Positions 1 through 11,359 of a stretch of 50,995 bases of DNA are shown piece after piece. The notes beneath the pieces were generated by a model. The model was not told the origin of the DNA. It made no database searches and saw only the letters and a list, made by a program, of their open reading frames with translations. Each line of letters starts with the position of its first letter. Within the stretch, counting starts at the first letter, position 1. The position numbers were made by a program, and so were the translations under genes. This stretch comes from Knufia peltigerae. Lineage: Eukaryota; Ascomycota; Eurotiomycetes; Chaetothyriales; Trichomeriaceae. The stretch is from assembly GCA_030247855.1 (NCBI GenBank), contig JAPDRN010000191.1, positions 1 through 50,995 on the forward strand. Reading direction: 5' to 3'.

Positions 1-1010
1 TATATATATACAAACAATACTCCGTACACACACCCACACACACACCCCCCCTCCCCAAGTGTTCCGAGGCGGAGAAGTTTCCTGGCCTAGGTCCCTCGTA
101 TCTTTCCCCCCCACACACACGCGCGGGATTTTATCGGCGTCGGGGAGAAAGGAGAAAAGCAGGGAGGGAGGAGGGTAATCAATATCCTCGGTACTTCGTT
201 ACTCCCGTATACCTACTCGGTAGGTTACCAAGCATCGAGTAGTAGTACATCACATCGATCTACTCCATACCTACTCCGTATAGGGTACGAGTATAGCAGT
301 GAATCTCAATCTCAATCTCACCTCACCACCAGCCTCGAGAACAACTTATCACATCAGCCCAAAAAAGATACACATCAAATCATAAACTAATGCTCTAATA
401 TCATTCAAAAGCCATCTATGGTACACAAAACAGGCTCATCATTTACAATAAGAGTGAGGGGTTGGTAGGTTCAACTCAACCATAGGGTTCAACCAAGGGC
501 CTCAGATCCATCTATATATCAGACCTTTGTCTTCCTTGGTGATTGATGAAGAACCTTTTCCCCTCTGCTCTTGAGAATTAATCAATAAAGATCCGCACTT
601 TTTCCCTCTTGAAACTCCAATCGTCGCTCATGCTATATATTAACGCCCTGGTTCGTGCTTCCTCCGTGTCCCAGCCAACACTACAAAAATGCATGCATGG
701 CCCCGTGTCTCCTTGCTCCGAACCGAGAGTTATCATCGCTCCGTCATATGCATTCACACAGTGAAGAACACCAAAATGCCCCCATCTGGCTTTCGGCATT
801 CCACATGTAAACCCCGTGGAGGAAATGTGTACAAGAAAGGAATTGTTCAATCCCAATCGCAGTCCCAAGCTTCGCAATCACTTTTTTCTCCTTCTCCCCT
901 ACTTCCAGCTTCGTCACATATACATAATGGCAATGGTACCGCAGTCATTGCCTTTCATAGATCTGTAGTGTTGGCGTAAGTCTTTCACCAGGTCCATGAA
1001 CAGATGGCGT
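1..1010. other. gene-free 3' flank of NOT1
   Basis: No convincing coding region is seen here. The stretch holds low-complexity CA/CT-rich sequence at its start, two copies of the word TACGGAGTA in reverse orientation (18-26 and 272-280), and three AATCTC units near 303-320. It lies downstream of the NOT1 stop, so its right part probably carries the NOT1 3' UTR. Confidence 0.6.
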
Positions 1011-4000
1011 TTAGTGAATGGTCCGCATGGCTTGCTGCAAACGTTGTTGCATATTAGAATCGGGGGCCACAGTATCCCAGAAGCCATATGTCAGGTTGTT
1101 TTGCAATTCCAAGAACAAGATGGTCATGCCCCAAACATGTGGACGAGCAACGGCAAGTCGTTCATAAACGACACGTGAGATTTGTTCCCGGATTTCGCCT
1201 TGCTGGGCGTCACTGTTGCTGGAACCCCAAAGATTGAGCATCAACTTGCAGAAGAAGTCTGTATGTGTGCTGGGGTAGCGAATCTGGTCCGCGATCGCAT
1301 TCAAAATTTGATAACGACCTTCGAAGCCCAGAGACAGAGTGAATTTGGTCAAAAGGGTGACGTGGGTCGAGTTCGGGTCAAATCTGGCTTGCGCATTCGT
1401 AAGGGCATCCTGTCCGACCAAAGGTACAAGAGCATTGATGATCTCCACAGCCTTGGGAGGAGCCATGATCGAGGTTCTGCGCTCGGGATCTTGCAAAGAA
1501 GACTTGATTTGTTTGAGACCAGTTTCCATGTCGACTGTCTTGCTGAGAATATCAAAGATTGTTGCCTTGATTCCATCCTGTTGAAGTGGTGCATCAAAGT
1601 CAGAAGCGAGCACGGGACTCCGCTTGATTTCGTCAAGACGTTCAATCTTGAGGCCTGGAGTCATCGGGTCTGGCAGATCATGATATGCTGAGGGTTTCGC
1701 CGTCAGTATGAGGTTTCTCAATTGAGGGATCTGATATGACACTCGTGAGCAGAAGTACGAATGGTTTTCGCACAGAAACTCTGGATAGTCATGAAGTAAG
1801 ATCAAAACGTTTCTCAGAGTACCCTTGTACAGATCCAGATTGAGCAAGTCCAGGCCTGGGGTGCTGGAGAGCTCTGAGATGTAGAGCAACAGCAATCCTA
1901 TGAGCTCGCGGTATGCGTTCCATCCAGCGTGGTTGTTAGGTCGAAGCATACCATCAACAAAAACTCGATGAACCACCAGGCTGTACCATCCATAGCTGAA
2001 ACCTGGGAACCAGAGTGGCTGCAGAGACTTGAAACATTTGGCAAAGGCCATCATGAGCTCCGAGTGTTCAGGAGTGGTGTTCAGACGAGCAGCTGAATAT
2101 TCGTAGAGCATAGTGGCGAACAACCGGTTGAAAAGGCGCTGATGGAATGCCACGCCTCTCATAAGTTGGTGATGATTCAGTATGAGGACGAGGACCGTGA
2201 GAATGGTCTCAAGGTATGGCGCCTTGCTGAGGCGCACAGCGCCGTTGGTGTCACCCTGGAATTTGACTAGCATGATTATCAGACGGGCAAGAGCATCGGC
2301 ATGAGAGAAGGCCACTTCAACACTTCCACGCACGCTCTGTGCTTCACGATCGTAGCACTCGATACACGAGTCGATGCACAGTCGCAAGAACTCTGTCAGA
2401 TCCTCGGTGCTATTGATTGTCTGCTCCTTGTGTAGTTCCTTCAGGAATGCGGCACATGTGCCTTCATTGACACCGAGGTTTTCGAACATGCCGACCCACT
2501 CATCAAACACATATCGCATCTGATCTTGTTTGGCCTTGGCCTTGTCAGACACATCAACGCTGACAAACTGAGGAATTCCGTGCGCCCTCAGCTTTTGGGT
2601 CATCTCCGTAGCGAGCGGGAGTTCCGGCTGTTCTTTGAACCATTCTGACATTGCAATGAGGCTGTTCGCGAAGTCAGCTCTAAGTGCAATCGGCTCGTCA
2701 ACGAACAATGTCTGGTCGAGGATGTCGGATAGAACCTTCAAGCCATGAGTATTCCTGCTCATCAAGATCGAGGCAACGGCGACGTCGACTCGGGCAAACT
2801 CCATGAGACCAACAGTCACAAGTGCCACAACCACATTTGAGCTGGCAAGTAGCAGGTCTTCATTCGCAGTCATCCACCTAAGTACGTCCCGAATGATTAG
2901 CTCGGACAGCTGGCAAAGTTTCGATAGGAGAAAAGCAAGGACTTCTGCTTCTAGCGGGCTTTGTGGAGGCTGCGAAATAAAGATGTTGCAAATCTTTTCT
3001 GCAATCTGTCTCGCGAGTAAGTCGGCAGCAGGACGGGTGGAGGAGGTGAGGACGATCAAGATTTGTCTAAAATCTTGGAAGATGGAGCTGTTCTTCTCCA
3101 AGTCCTTGAGCCGCAAGGCTTCTGAAGCTCGCGCGGCCTTTTGCACGTCTTCAATGAGTATAGAAATCCGTTCGTGTGGAGGAAGGCTTTCTGCAAAACC
3201 ATTGACACGCGGCTGTTGCATGGCTGACAGCATACGGCTCTCTTGCTGGACCAGTGGGCTATGATGAGGAATTGCCGGTTGTTCAGCAGGAGTCGCGAGG
3301 TTTGGCATAGCGAGCGAATCCTGCAATATATCTGGTAGCTGCCTGGCAGCATCGGACGACGCATTGGGCATGGAGTTCACATTCATTCCGCTCACCCGGC
3401 GATCAAAATCTTCATAGACTGCTCGTTGTGCTTCATTGAGGCCACCGACACTTTGCTTGTAGGGTTCGGGAATCCAAGCTGACCATCGATTGGTGTTGGC
3501 TGGGATGAAATCTCTGCCTCCTCCCTCAGCAGCGAATCGGCGACGCTCTTCAAGTTCTGGTTCAATAACTTGCTCGATTTCAGGCATGGCCCGCTGCTCT
3601 GCTGCTTCCCTCACGAAGGAACAAGCAGTGTCCAGGTTATCATTGACGCACATCAAGATTGCTCCCTCTGGGAGAAGATGCTCGGGAAGGTCGTCCTGGG
3701 CTGGTCGGCGAATGTAGTTGGAAATGCTCATTCTCAAAGGTTCTTTGCATGTGACGAGGGCCAAGTTGCCAGCCAAAGATTTCACCATTGCCTTGGCGGC
3801 CTGACGATACTTCTCCACGTCTGGCTCCATTCCATAGTCCTTTGCAACAAGCTGTGCTGTCGAGATGGATGCAATTGTGATGGATCGCTCGACCACAGGA
3901 GCTATTATCTCCTGGATGGCTTGGTCAAAAGCGCGATAAATAATGTTCTTGACCATTGCTTGATCTGCTGGCGAGCCGGATGTTGGGGGATACTTCAGAA

Positions 4001-7000
4001 CACCTTCAAGGCTGGGAAGTGATGCCATGATTTCTGCAGCCGAGAGACGCTCACGTCGATTCAATCCACTGTTGAGGGACAGCTCATCAAAATTCTCCAA
4101 GCCATCGGGGAGAACAGAGACATTTGTAATTTCATCGTCTGCCTGTGAACGTGCGCGGATGACATTCGCGGGCTCAAGTTTCTTGAAATCGAGCTTGAGA
4201 TCTTTGCACAACACTTCAATTTCAAACTTCAAGTTGAGCTTAAGCTCGGAGAAATGATAAAGCTCAACCAGTACCCCAACGATCTCCATAAGCCATGGGT
4301 TTGGAGGCTTAAATATCAAGGATTGAGAGCCTTGAGCCAATACTTTGCAAGTGAAGGGAATGACCAGCAAAAGGCGTTGAGTTTCGAACCCCTCAACGAG
4401 CAAATCCACGAAATAGATGTTCTTGTGCTTGATGGGTTTGTTTTGGGCGAGTGTCAAGGATCCTAGCCAGCCACCAAGATTTTTGAGATGGCCTCTCTCC
4501 TGAGTTGAGTTGATGGTCGACTCGGAACTCATCAATTTAACAATGCTCACATACGTCTCGCGGATGACTTCGGACGTGAGGAGGTTGTCATTGACCATAT
4601 TGATGAACTGGAAATACATCTCTTGGTTATTGGGCTCGAGCCTCGCTCGCTGTTCGACCAGGTATGAAGCAAACCACTGATAATGCTCGGGATTGAAAGA
4701 GTCTCTCAGATCAGCCAATTTGCTAGACATGTTGTCCTTTGATAGATTGTTGATGACGAACAAAATTTTCTCCTGGACTTTTTGGTCGGGATCGAGAAAG
4801 TGAGCTGTGGGATTTGGTGGGTCTGCGTGCAGTGCTCGAAAACCACGTCCTAGATCTGCTGGTTCGCCATTCGTTGGAGCATTTCCAACGCCATTGGTTC
4901 CTGGCGCCTGCTGTGCTTGGAGACCTTCTTGAGCACGTTGCAAGATTTCTGGATGCTTCAGCTTTGGTATTTGTAAGAGTAGATTGCATAGCCCTGGCCA
5001 GTCTGATAATTGGTCACTGATCTGGAGTAGCGCCTCGATTCCAAATCGATGCATGAGACTGTCAGAATCATGGTCACGAACCGCTCGCAAGATCAAGGCG
5101 AGACCAAAATCCCGTGGTATGGAAGGCAATAGCTTGTACTTGATGATGCTTCCGAAGAGTAGAGCAGTCTTTTCCAACGCATCCTCGGGATATTCGTTGT
5201 AGCAAACGTACTCGTCGAATAGGCCATGAACAATGCAACAGAACAGGTCTTGTAGATCAGGGTCTGTCGATGTCTTGAACCTGCGCATTTCGTTTACCAT
5301 GTCGCGGATAGACAGCTCAGAGCGATACATACGTCCGAATAGTTCTGACATCTGCTTGTCGATTACCTCGGGAAGTTTGTTGCCTTTTTCTTGACTGCGG
5401 CGGTCCAGGATATCGTCGAAACCAGCTCCATAATTCATCAGACGTGGATACGTCTGGAGGCATGTGGTCTGAGCTGCTTCTATCAAAGCTCGTTCGCCCA
5501 GATGATCTTCCAGCTTCTCGAGGAGAGTGTGAACGGTGCGCAAACTCAGAGGTATCGATTGTGCAGCAGACTCGCCACGTTGCACCCGGAATTCATCATC
5601 TGCTTTGATACGCAGATATTTGAAGAGAATCATACCAAAATTATCATGACCTTCAGCAGCCTCAGAGATGTACCGATCAAGGTCGAACTCTGGCTCTATC
5701 TTGTCACGGATACAAGCAAGGTCGAGGGCCAGGGGGTTTGACCAGTGTTTAAGGAATTCCTGTGTCCAACCAAATTCCTCTGCACGATCGTAGATCATTT
5801 CTGTATGTCGCGGGTCGACTTGGAACACTAGATGGCAGAGGTCGAACAGGAACTGTGGTGGGCTCTGAGCAGCCAGGGTCTCGAGCACAACCCGATAATC
5901 TGCTCGCTGTTTTTCGAGAAATAAACCAAAGCACTCGGCGATGAACTTCTCTTGATCTGGCGTCCAGGGTTTCGCGCCAGATGCAGAAAGATATAACAAG
6001 AACAAGGAAGGATGATTCTGATAGACATCGCTCAATATATCCACACGATCCTCGCCATCTGGAGCAGTATTGGGTCCCAGGGCAACCTCAAATATCGCTT
6101 GACACGCATCGGCAGATACGTACGGAGTCTTTAGTTCTGCTTCCAGTGATCTTTTCATATCAACAGGTGCATTTTTGAAGTTGTCCAATGAGAGACATTG
6201 ACGAAGACCTGGGATTCTTGCCGGCTCTACTTCTGTCGCAGGGCTAGCGAGAAAGCCGCCGAGATAAGATAATTGAGTATCTGGGTTCTGCCATTGACCT
6301 CCCCATAGCTTCTGCAAATCAAATGCGGTATTGTCAACGGCGATCAATCGCAAGGCTTTGAATAGTCTGGGGAAGTAACTTCTCCTTAATCGTAAACCCG
6401 GAATATCGAATCCCTGTACAACCAGGTTCCAATCGAGTTGTCTCGATACGAGTGCAGAGACGAAGTTGTTCATATCGAATGATTGGTTGACAGAAGAAAC
6501 CAGGAATAACAAGGCAACAGACACTTCAGCTTCCGTCATCGAGGTCGGATTGAGCAACCCTAAGAAATCTTGAGCCGCCTGCTTCGAAGACAAGGCCTTG
6601 GGGCCCTGGCGTTGCAGATTGCGAGCCATTTCTCGGGCCTCGCTGTTAATTCGGAGGAGTTGAGATGACGCTAAAACGGTGGTGTGTTGGTCTGCATTGG
6701 CATTGCCGTAACGTGATGACAACGCAGTCCAAAGGTCAATTTTCTGCTGTTGTGTTCTTGTCCCAGCCGCCAGGGCATAGTATTCGATGACTGAGCACAC
6801 ATTCTCATGAGCAAGTGCCTGCGTACTGTTGCGACTATCAGACAGCGTTCGCAGCGAGTGTTGACCAAAATCGTTGAGGAAATGCTCAGCCTTTGATTTC
6901 AAGTCAACCCGTGCACATTTTGTAAATGCAATAGCAAGGATGACCTGAGGCAACGTGTCGGAGAAGAAGTGTTGGATGAAAGCCTCAAGATCAAAATCGC

Positions 7001-7946
7001 GAAACACATCCTCCTTTGAAGTGTCTATAGCCTCTGCGATTTTAGAGGGTTGCTCTGGGTCCCATAAAACCTTGTCGAGCTCTTGCTTCAATAGTTTGTA
7101 ACTGCCTTGATCGAAATCCTTGGCCCCAGAAAATATAGCAGACACGTTGGACGTGACAGCCCGTCTGAAGTAAGGTGCGAAAACGTCCATGCCGTTCGAG
7201 TCAAGCAACTTTCTAATCTTTTCCGCCTTGTTCTCCCACTTTGCTTTCCCTTCTCTTTCACTGATTGTGTCAAGGAGGAGAAGGATCTGGGTTGCAGAGA
7301 TTTTGGAGAGGGACGAAGGACCAGTGGTTGCTGAACCAAGATTGGATGATATGCTAGGAGATCGTTCGATGTTTGTCCCGGTAGGTGAACCTACACCAGG
7401 CCCGGTCAAAGAGGGCGAGTATGCACCACTCCTACTACTGTACACTCCTCCTCCACCGGCCCCAAGGCCAGACTGCGAGAAAGGACCCGCACTGGCCGAG
7501 GCGAATGACTGAGAAGGGGTGAGGGTTCTTGATCTGGGGGATGTGACGGAGCGGGACGAATATGCTTGGACTTGGTGAGCGCCAGCTTGGAGAGTGTTGA
7601 CGGGAGAATTTGAATGAGACGAGCCAGGTGGTGTTCCCCGCCTTGAACCGAGGCGAGACTGACTGGCGTGTAAAGGAGGAAAGTTGGTCGAAGAAGGGGA
7701 GATCGATGAGGTGTACAAGTCAGACTCAGATAGCGCCTGGTCCCTGCGCGTTCCCGTGGCCGAAGACGAAGACAAGTTCGAGGTCGCAAGGGGGGTCAAC
7801 CCACGTCGGGAGCTGGAAGAGGACAGAGGTTGTCCCCAGGGAGATTGGACTGCGCGAGGCTGCTGTCGAGGTTGGGCTTGCCTGTCTGGTTGTGAAGCAA
7901 CGGATGACTGCCAGTGCGCGAAGGAGGAGGGGTTATCGAAGCTCAT
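1011..7946 (-). CDS. NOT1: CCR4-NOT complex scaffold subunit NOT1
   Basis: This is the large scaffold of the CCR4-NOT complex, which joins the CAF1/CCR4 deadenylases and the NOT module and acts in mRNA deadenylation and translational control. The single uninterrupted frame gives 2311 residues, normal for fungal NOT1. I chose the ATG at 7946 (MSFDNPSSF); a longer frame exists only through a TTG codon. Residues 1-215 are Ser/Gly/Pro-rich and probably disordered. HEAT-like repeats follow. A region at about 790-1000 resembles the TTP-binding MIF4G domain, and 1030-1265 resembles the CAF1-binding MIF4G domain. A DUF3819-like block lies at about 1320-1475. The C-terminal NOT1 domain (about 1880-2300) contains LWFPGFSYGWYSLVVHR. 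The assignment rests on recognised family blocks. The last 25 residues look divergent from relatives as I remember them. Confidence 0.97.
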   Translation of the reverse strand: MSFDNPSSFAHWQSSVASQPDRQAQPRQQPRAVQSPWGQPLSSSSSRRGLTPLATSNLSSSSATGTRRDQALSESDLYTSSISPSSTNFPPLHASQSRLGSRRGTPPGSSHSNSPVNTLQAGAHQVQAYSSRSVTSPRSRTLTPSQSFASASAGPFSQSGLGAGGGGVYSSRSGAYSPSLTGPGVGSPTGTNIERSPSISSNLGSATTGPSSLSKISATQILLLLDTISEREGKAKWENKAEKIRKLLDSNGMDVFAPYFRRAVTSNVSAIFSGAKDFDQGSYKLLKQELDKVLWDPEQPSKIAEAIDTSKEDVFRDFDLEAFIQHFFSDTLPQVILAIAFTKCARVDLKSKAEHFLNDFGQHSLRTLSDSRNSTQALAHENVCSVIEYYALAAGTRTQQQKIDLWTALSSRYGNANADQHTTVLASSQLLRINSEAREMARNLQRQGPKALSSKQAAQDFLGLLNPTSMTEAEVSVALLFLVSSVNQSFDMNNFVSALVSRQLDWNLVVQGFDIPGLRLRRSYFPRLFKALRLIAVDNTAFDLQKLWGGQWQNPDTQLSYLGGFLASPATEVEPARIPGLRQCLSLDNFKNAPVDMKRSLEAELKTPYVSADACQAIFEVALGPNTAPDGEDRVDILSDVYQNHPSLFLLYLSASGAKPWTPDQEKFIAECFGLFLEKQRADYRVVLETLAAQSPPQFLFDLCHLVFQVDPRHTEMIYDRAEEFGWTQEFLKHWSNPLALDLACIRDKIEPEFDLDRYISEAAEGHDNFGMILFKYLRIKADDEFRVQRGESAAQSIPLSLRTVHTLLEKLEDHLGERALIEAAQTTCLQTYPRLMNYGAGFDDILDRRSQEKGNKLPEVIDKQMSELFGRMYRSELSIRDMVNEMRRFKTSTDPDLQDLFCCIVHGLFDEYVCYNEYPEDALEKTALLFGSIIKYKLLPSIPRDFGLALILRAVRDHDSDSLMHRFGIEALLQISDQLSDWPGLCNLLLQIPKLKHPEILQRAQEGLQAQQAPGTNGVGNAPTNGEPADLGRGFRALHADPPNPTAHFLDPDQKVQEKILFVINNLSKDNMSSKLADLRDSFNPEHYQWFASYLVEQRARLEPNNQEMYFQFINMVNDNLLTSEVIRETYVSIVKLMSSESTINSTQERGHLKNLGGWLGSLTLAQNKPIKHKNIYFVDLLVEGFETQRLLLVIPFTCKVLAQGSQSLIFKPPNPWLMEIVGVLVELYHFSELKLNLKFEIEVLCKDLKLDFKKLEPANVIRARSQADDEITNVSVLPDGLENFDELSLNSGLNRRERLSAAEIMASLPSLEGVLKYPPTSGSPADQAMVKNIIYRAFDQAIQEIIAPVVERSITIASISTAQLVAKDYGMEPDVEKYRQAAKAMVKSLAGNLALVTCKEPLRMSISNYIRRPAQDDLPEHLLPEGAILMCVNDNLDTACSFVREAAEQRAMPEIEQVIEPELEERRRFAAEGGGRDFIPANTNRWSAWIPEPYKQSVGGLNEAQRAVYEDFDRRVSGMNVNSMPNASSDAARQLPDILQDSLAMPNLATPAEQPAIPHHSPLVQQESRMLSAMQQPRVNGFAESLPPHERISILIEDVQKAARASEALRLKDLEKNSSIFQDFRQILIVLTSSTRPAADLLARQIAEKICNIFISQPPQSPLEAEVLAFLLSKLCQLSELIIRDVLRWMTANEDLLLASSNVVVALVTVGLMEFARVDVAVASILMSRNTHGLKVLSDILDQTLFVDEPIALRADFANSLIAMSEWFKEQPELPLATEMTQKLRAHGIPQFVSVDVSDKAKAKQDQMRYVFDEWVGMFENLGVNEGTCAAFLKELHKEQTINSTEDLTEFLRLCIDSCIECYDREAQSVRGSVEVAFSHADALARLIIMLVKFQGDTNGAVRLSKAPYLETILTVLVLILNHHQLMRGVAFHQRLFNRLFATMLYEYSAARLNTTPEHSELMMAFAKCFKSLQPLWFPGFSYGWYSLVVHRVFVDGMLRPNNHAGWNAYRELIGLLLLYISELSSTPGLDLLNLDLYKGTLRNVLILLHDYPEFLCENHSYFCSRVSYQIPQLRNLILTAKPSAYHDLPDPMTPGLKIERLDEIKRSPVLASDFDAPLQQDGIKATIFDILSKTVDMETGLKQIKSSLQDPERRTSIMAPPKAVEIINALVPLVGQDALTNAQARFDPNSTHVTLLTKFTLSLGFEGRYQILNAIADQIRYPSTHTDFFCKLMLNLWGSSNSDAQQGEIREQISRVVYERLAVARPHVWGMTILFLELQNNLTYGFWDTVAPDSNMQQRLQQAMRTIH

Positions 7947-8718
7947 GCCAAACAATCATGACCTTTGCCAGGCAAATAACAAGTGATTGCAAAGTGACTG
8001 CTTGAACACGCGGGAGGTGAAGTCAGTATGCTGAGACGAACAGAGGCCAAGGCGGTGAGTCCAACGCGTCAGAAGAGGTTTAGGATTTGATGATGGGTGA
8101 ATTGTATGTGGTAGAATAGAAGTGGTTGAACCGGGTTTGTGATGGTAAAAGAAGCGTCTTTCCTCTCATCTCCACGTTTCCCTTCGAGCAGAAGCAGAAG
8201 GCGCAAGAAGGCAAAGGCTGATTCGACCTCTGCGCAGGCTTGGCTGAAAGGCTTGGCTTTGATCACGTGACACTACGCGCCCAACCTCGACTCGACTAAA
8301 ACCTCTAGTCTTTGTACTACGGAGTACGAGGAGTTGTCAATGCTCCTGATCTACTACGTGGCCACTTATCATTGTACAGTGAGTCAACCATAGGTACGAA
8401 TGAAAATGGTTGCTTTTCAACTTTGGGTATCCCTGAATTTTGTAATTAACCTAAAACATGAGAACGTATTGTCATCCTGAAGCGAAGGTCAACGGGTCAC
8501 CCTCCAGCAGCTTTGATGATACGAAGTGGCCGGTCGACAATCCGCGCACGGACAAGTACCCTGTAGCATCTGGATTCCATGCCACCTCCGTCCACAATCA
8601 CCAGCCCATTGTCGTGTGCACACCCATACCCTATACATGCAGCAATTTCATCAAGAAAACTCGGAGCCTCGAGTATCGATTTCTCAACTCAAACCCCTCT
8701 CAGGTGCAACGTTGCCTT
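7947..8718. other. NOT1 upstream region
   Basis: This gap lies between the NOT1 start and the stop of the next gene, both on the minus strand, so it should hold the NOT1 promoter and 5' UTR plus the 3' UTR of the neighbour. A TACGGAGTA word sits at 8318-8326 and a TCACGTGA palindrome at 8263-8270. Short open frames here are not supported as genes. Confidence 0.5.
8263..8270. promoter_or_regulatory. TCACGTGA E-box-like palindrome upstream of NOT1
   Basis: A perfect 8-base palindrome with the CACGTG core lies about 320 bases upstream of the NOT1 ATG. CACGTG is the core bound by fungal bHLH proteins of the Cbf1 type. Use as a binding site here is inference from sequence and position only. Confidence 0.35.
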
Positions 8719-10068
8719 TTAGATCGGGTTGTCAACAGCCTCGGCTGCAGTTCGTTTTCTTCCCTTGGTCGAATTTGAGGAGACGCTGCGGCCCGCCGAT
8801 TTGACACGAGGCCAAGTATCAAATGGGCTTCCCTTCTTGCGCGAGTTTCCACCAACTTCTTCGTCTGAGTGTGGAGATCCTTTGGCAGCAGAGCGCAATG
8901 ATCGGGTTGTCTTGCTGGGGGATTCGACGTCTCCAGTCAACAAGTCATCGCCGTTGACATCAGCCGTTTCTTCAATATCAGTCAATGCTTCTTCTTCTTT
9001 CTCAAGCTCACGGGCTCGCTCCTCTTGTTCCGTCTGGAATAGTCGTGTTGGCTTGATTGAGCGTCTTGTGAGCGTACGGATTGGCTTGATCTTGGATCCT
9101 TTCGGAGTATATTCCAACAAACCAAGATCTTCGATGTCTTCAGCGCTGATCTCTTCTTCCTCATCGTCATCGTCATTGAATCGTCTATAGACCTTCTTGC
9201 CGCGGCTGTGGCTGTGTCAGTATCTATAGCCTCCATATGAAAAAAAAGGGAAAACTTACAACACGTAGACCATTCCCTCGTCCTTTTTGAGTGCTTCTTC
9301 CACCTGGGAATCCATCTTTCTTGTTTCTGTGCTGACCTTGCGTCGCTTCGCGGTTCCGGTGATTTTACGAGCAGACACAGTTTCACCATCCATAGCACTC
9401 TCTACGAATGGATTGGATTTGCTCTTGTCGACCTGTGGAACCCTATCCCTTGAATCGGTGAAGATCTGGATTTGACCTCGGCTGCCCTCATCATCGACTG
9501 AAAAGCTCTCCAGAGAGTAACCATTGTATCGCTTGCCCTTCCGATTTCTTCGTGGGCTAGGCTCAACATCTGCAACACCACCTGCTACATGAGTGGGCTC
9601 TTGGAAGAGAGCACAAGCTGTGGCATTGACCTTGGATATGGCCTTCTTTTTGGGTGTCTTGACCGGAGTCGGTAACATGCCGTGAGAAATCATGGTTGAA
9701 GACGATGCCAAAGCTTGTAGGTTTGCTCTGGAAGGTTGAGAGTGCTTTGAGGAGGATGGATGAATGGTAGGAGAAGGCGGGGACAGAACCTGTACACGTC
9801 GCGCAGGTCTAGTTTTGGGGGTCGACTGAGGGGAGTGAAGGCCCGGTGAAGTGACAGTGAACTTCTTTGAACGTTTTGGCGTCGTTAATGAAGCATCGTC
9901 AGGGCTCCTCCGCGAAGCGTCCGGGGTCGAATGGTGTTCTCTTGAAGCAATTCTTGCGCTGGATCGGGTAGGACGTCTCGGGTCGAAACGTTCATAGGCA
10001 GCGCCGTGGAGAGGAGTGAGAGGAGTTTCGGGGGTGGTCGTAATCTGGGCTGGAGGAGTCGCTGCCAT
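8719..10068 (-). CDS. conserved Pezizomycotina nuclear-type protein, function unknown
   Basis: Two exons, 10068-9260 and 9205-8719, are joined over a 54-base intron (GTAAGT donor, CTGAC branch-like sequence, CACAG acceptor) to give 431 residues. The join makes the block GMVYVFRGKKVYRRF, which I recall as a conserved signature of this Pezizomycotina family and which supports the splice. Other blocks are TRSSARIASRE near the N-terminus, RYNGYSLESF, IFTDSRDRVP, NPFVE, TRRSIKPTRLF and FDTWPRVK near the C-terminus. The protein is rich in Ser, Pro, Lys and Arg, has acidic runs right after the signature, and shows no membrane segment, so a nuclear disordered protein is likely. The ATG at 10068 (MAATPPAQ) was chosen over an upstream in-frame codon because the extension looks like untranslated sequence. 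I do not know its function. Confidence 0.8.
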
Positions 10069-10596
10069 GATGCGCGATGCTGCGGGAAGTGAAGGTGAAG
10101 TGCTATTGACTGCCGCGGTCGCGCAACGGGCGGTGACTTCACGCTGCGTGCACAAGGGACGCGTACAGGGTGAAAATATTTGAAAGTGAATCAAGGCTGA
10201 CAATAAGACATTAGGTACAAGGACGGCAATTTGGTAAGGTAGTGATTGAGGCAGTAATTGAGAAGTGACAGCGACATTGAGGTCGACGTGGTGAGCTTGG
10301 GGGGTTTGAGAGGTTGGGCATCGCACTTCTGGAACATGAAGTGGGTGGCTGGGCTCGTGCCAAATTCTCTGGCCCACGCAGCAACCACCACCATCACCTC
10401 ACAGAGTATGTAATGCAGCCAATTAAGCGAAATTTCTAGAGATGCGCGTAAATCATAGGCCTTCCCCACGCGTAAATGGCCTTTTGTTTTGGGTCACAAT
10501 TGCGGCCATTGTTGGCATTATATGAGTGTTTCAACCACAGCGTTAACCAACCCTAGCCGTCAACCCTGTACCAGAACTTTCTTTCGCTTTCCTGAT
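10069..10596. promoter_or_regulatory. divergent promoter region between the nuclear-type gene and DUO1
   Basis: The 528 bases separate two start codons that point away from each other, so the region should hold both promoters and both 5' UTRs. I see no strong named binding site. Shared control is an inference from the layout. Confidence 0.5.
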
Positions 10597-11359
10597 ATGG
10601 ACACCGAAGACTCTCTATTAAGGAGTGACGACGTGGACCCAAGTCTTTGGGATTCTCCCGAGAAGCCTAGCAGCGAGCAACAAGAACCCCCCAAAAGCAC
10701 CTCCAAGAATGCAAAGTCGACACGGCCAACATATCAAGAACAGGAAGAACGAGAAGATGGACTGCGTAGGGAGTTGGAGAGTGTACGACAGGTCAACGAG
10801 ACCATTGAAGGGTTGATCCAGAGTCTGGGGAAAGCAAAGGAAAACATGCAGGTATGTATTGGTGTGTCGCGGTTTCTTTGCGATGACCACTAACTTCTTG
10901 TTTCAGACCGTCAACAATACCGTCGGTGCTGCATCAACACTTTTAAATACATGGACTCGGATATTATCTCAGACAGAACACAACCAGCGCTTGATTCTGG
11001 ATCCGTCATGGCGCGGCGCAAGTCAAGACATCGCAGATATCGAGGAAGAAGCCCTAGAAAAGCAGCGTGCCGCTGAGCGAAGGGAAGCCGAAGAGCAAGA
11101 AAGGAAACAAGCCGCCGCTAAACGCGCCGCCGAGGAAGAGAAGAGGAAAGCTGATCTGGCCGCAAAACAAGCGAGGCCTACATCAGGTCGTGGTAGCAGG
11201 ATCGGTGTCGGAGGCAGAGTACCCAGCGCGTCCTCTACTTCATACGTACAGATGGGAGGCTCAAGCAGCGGTGTCAAGCGCGGAGCATCGTCTTCAAGAA
11301 GAACAACGTCTGGCATAGGACGAGGAACATCTGGAAGAGGCTCTCGAGGACGTGGTTGA
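10597..11359 (+). CDS. DUO1: DASH complex subunit DUO1
   Basis: DUO1 is part of the DASH/Dam1 ring complex that couples fungal kinetochores to spindle microtubules. Exons 10597-10851 and 10907-11359 flank a 55-base intron (GTATGT, CTAAC branch, TTTCAG) and give 235 residues. The family core at about residues 45-125 includes RRELESVRQVNETIEGLI and, after the splice, STLLNTWTRILSQTEHNQ followed by LDPSWRGASQDIADIE, all typical of Pezizomycotina DUO1. A charged Ala/Glu/Lys coiled coil follows (about 138-188), and the tail is Gly/Arg/Ser-rich, ending SGRGSRGRG. I chose the ATG at 10597 (MDTEDSLLRSDD) because an acidic N-terminus with a LWDSPE-type motif is usual. An earlier in-frame ATG at 10489 would add an unlike segment. 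Confidence 0.95.
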
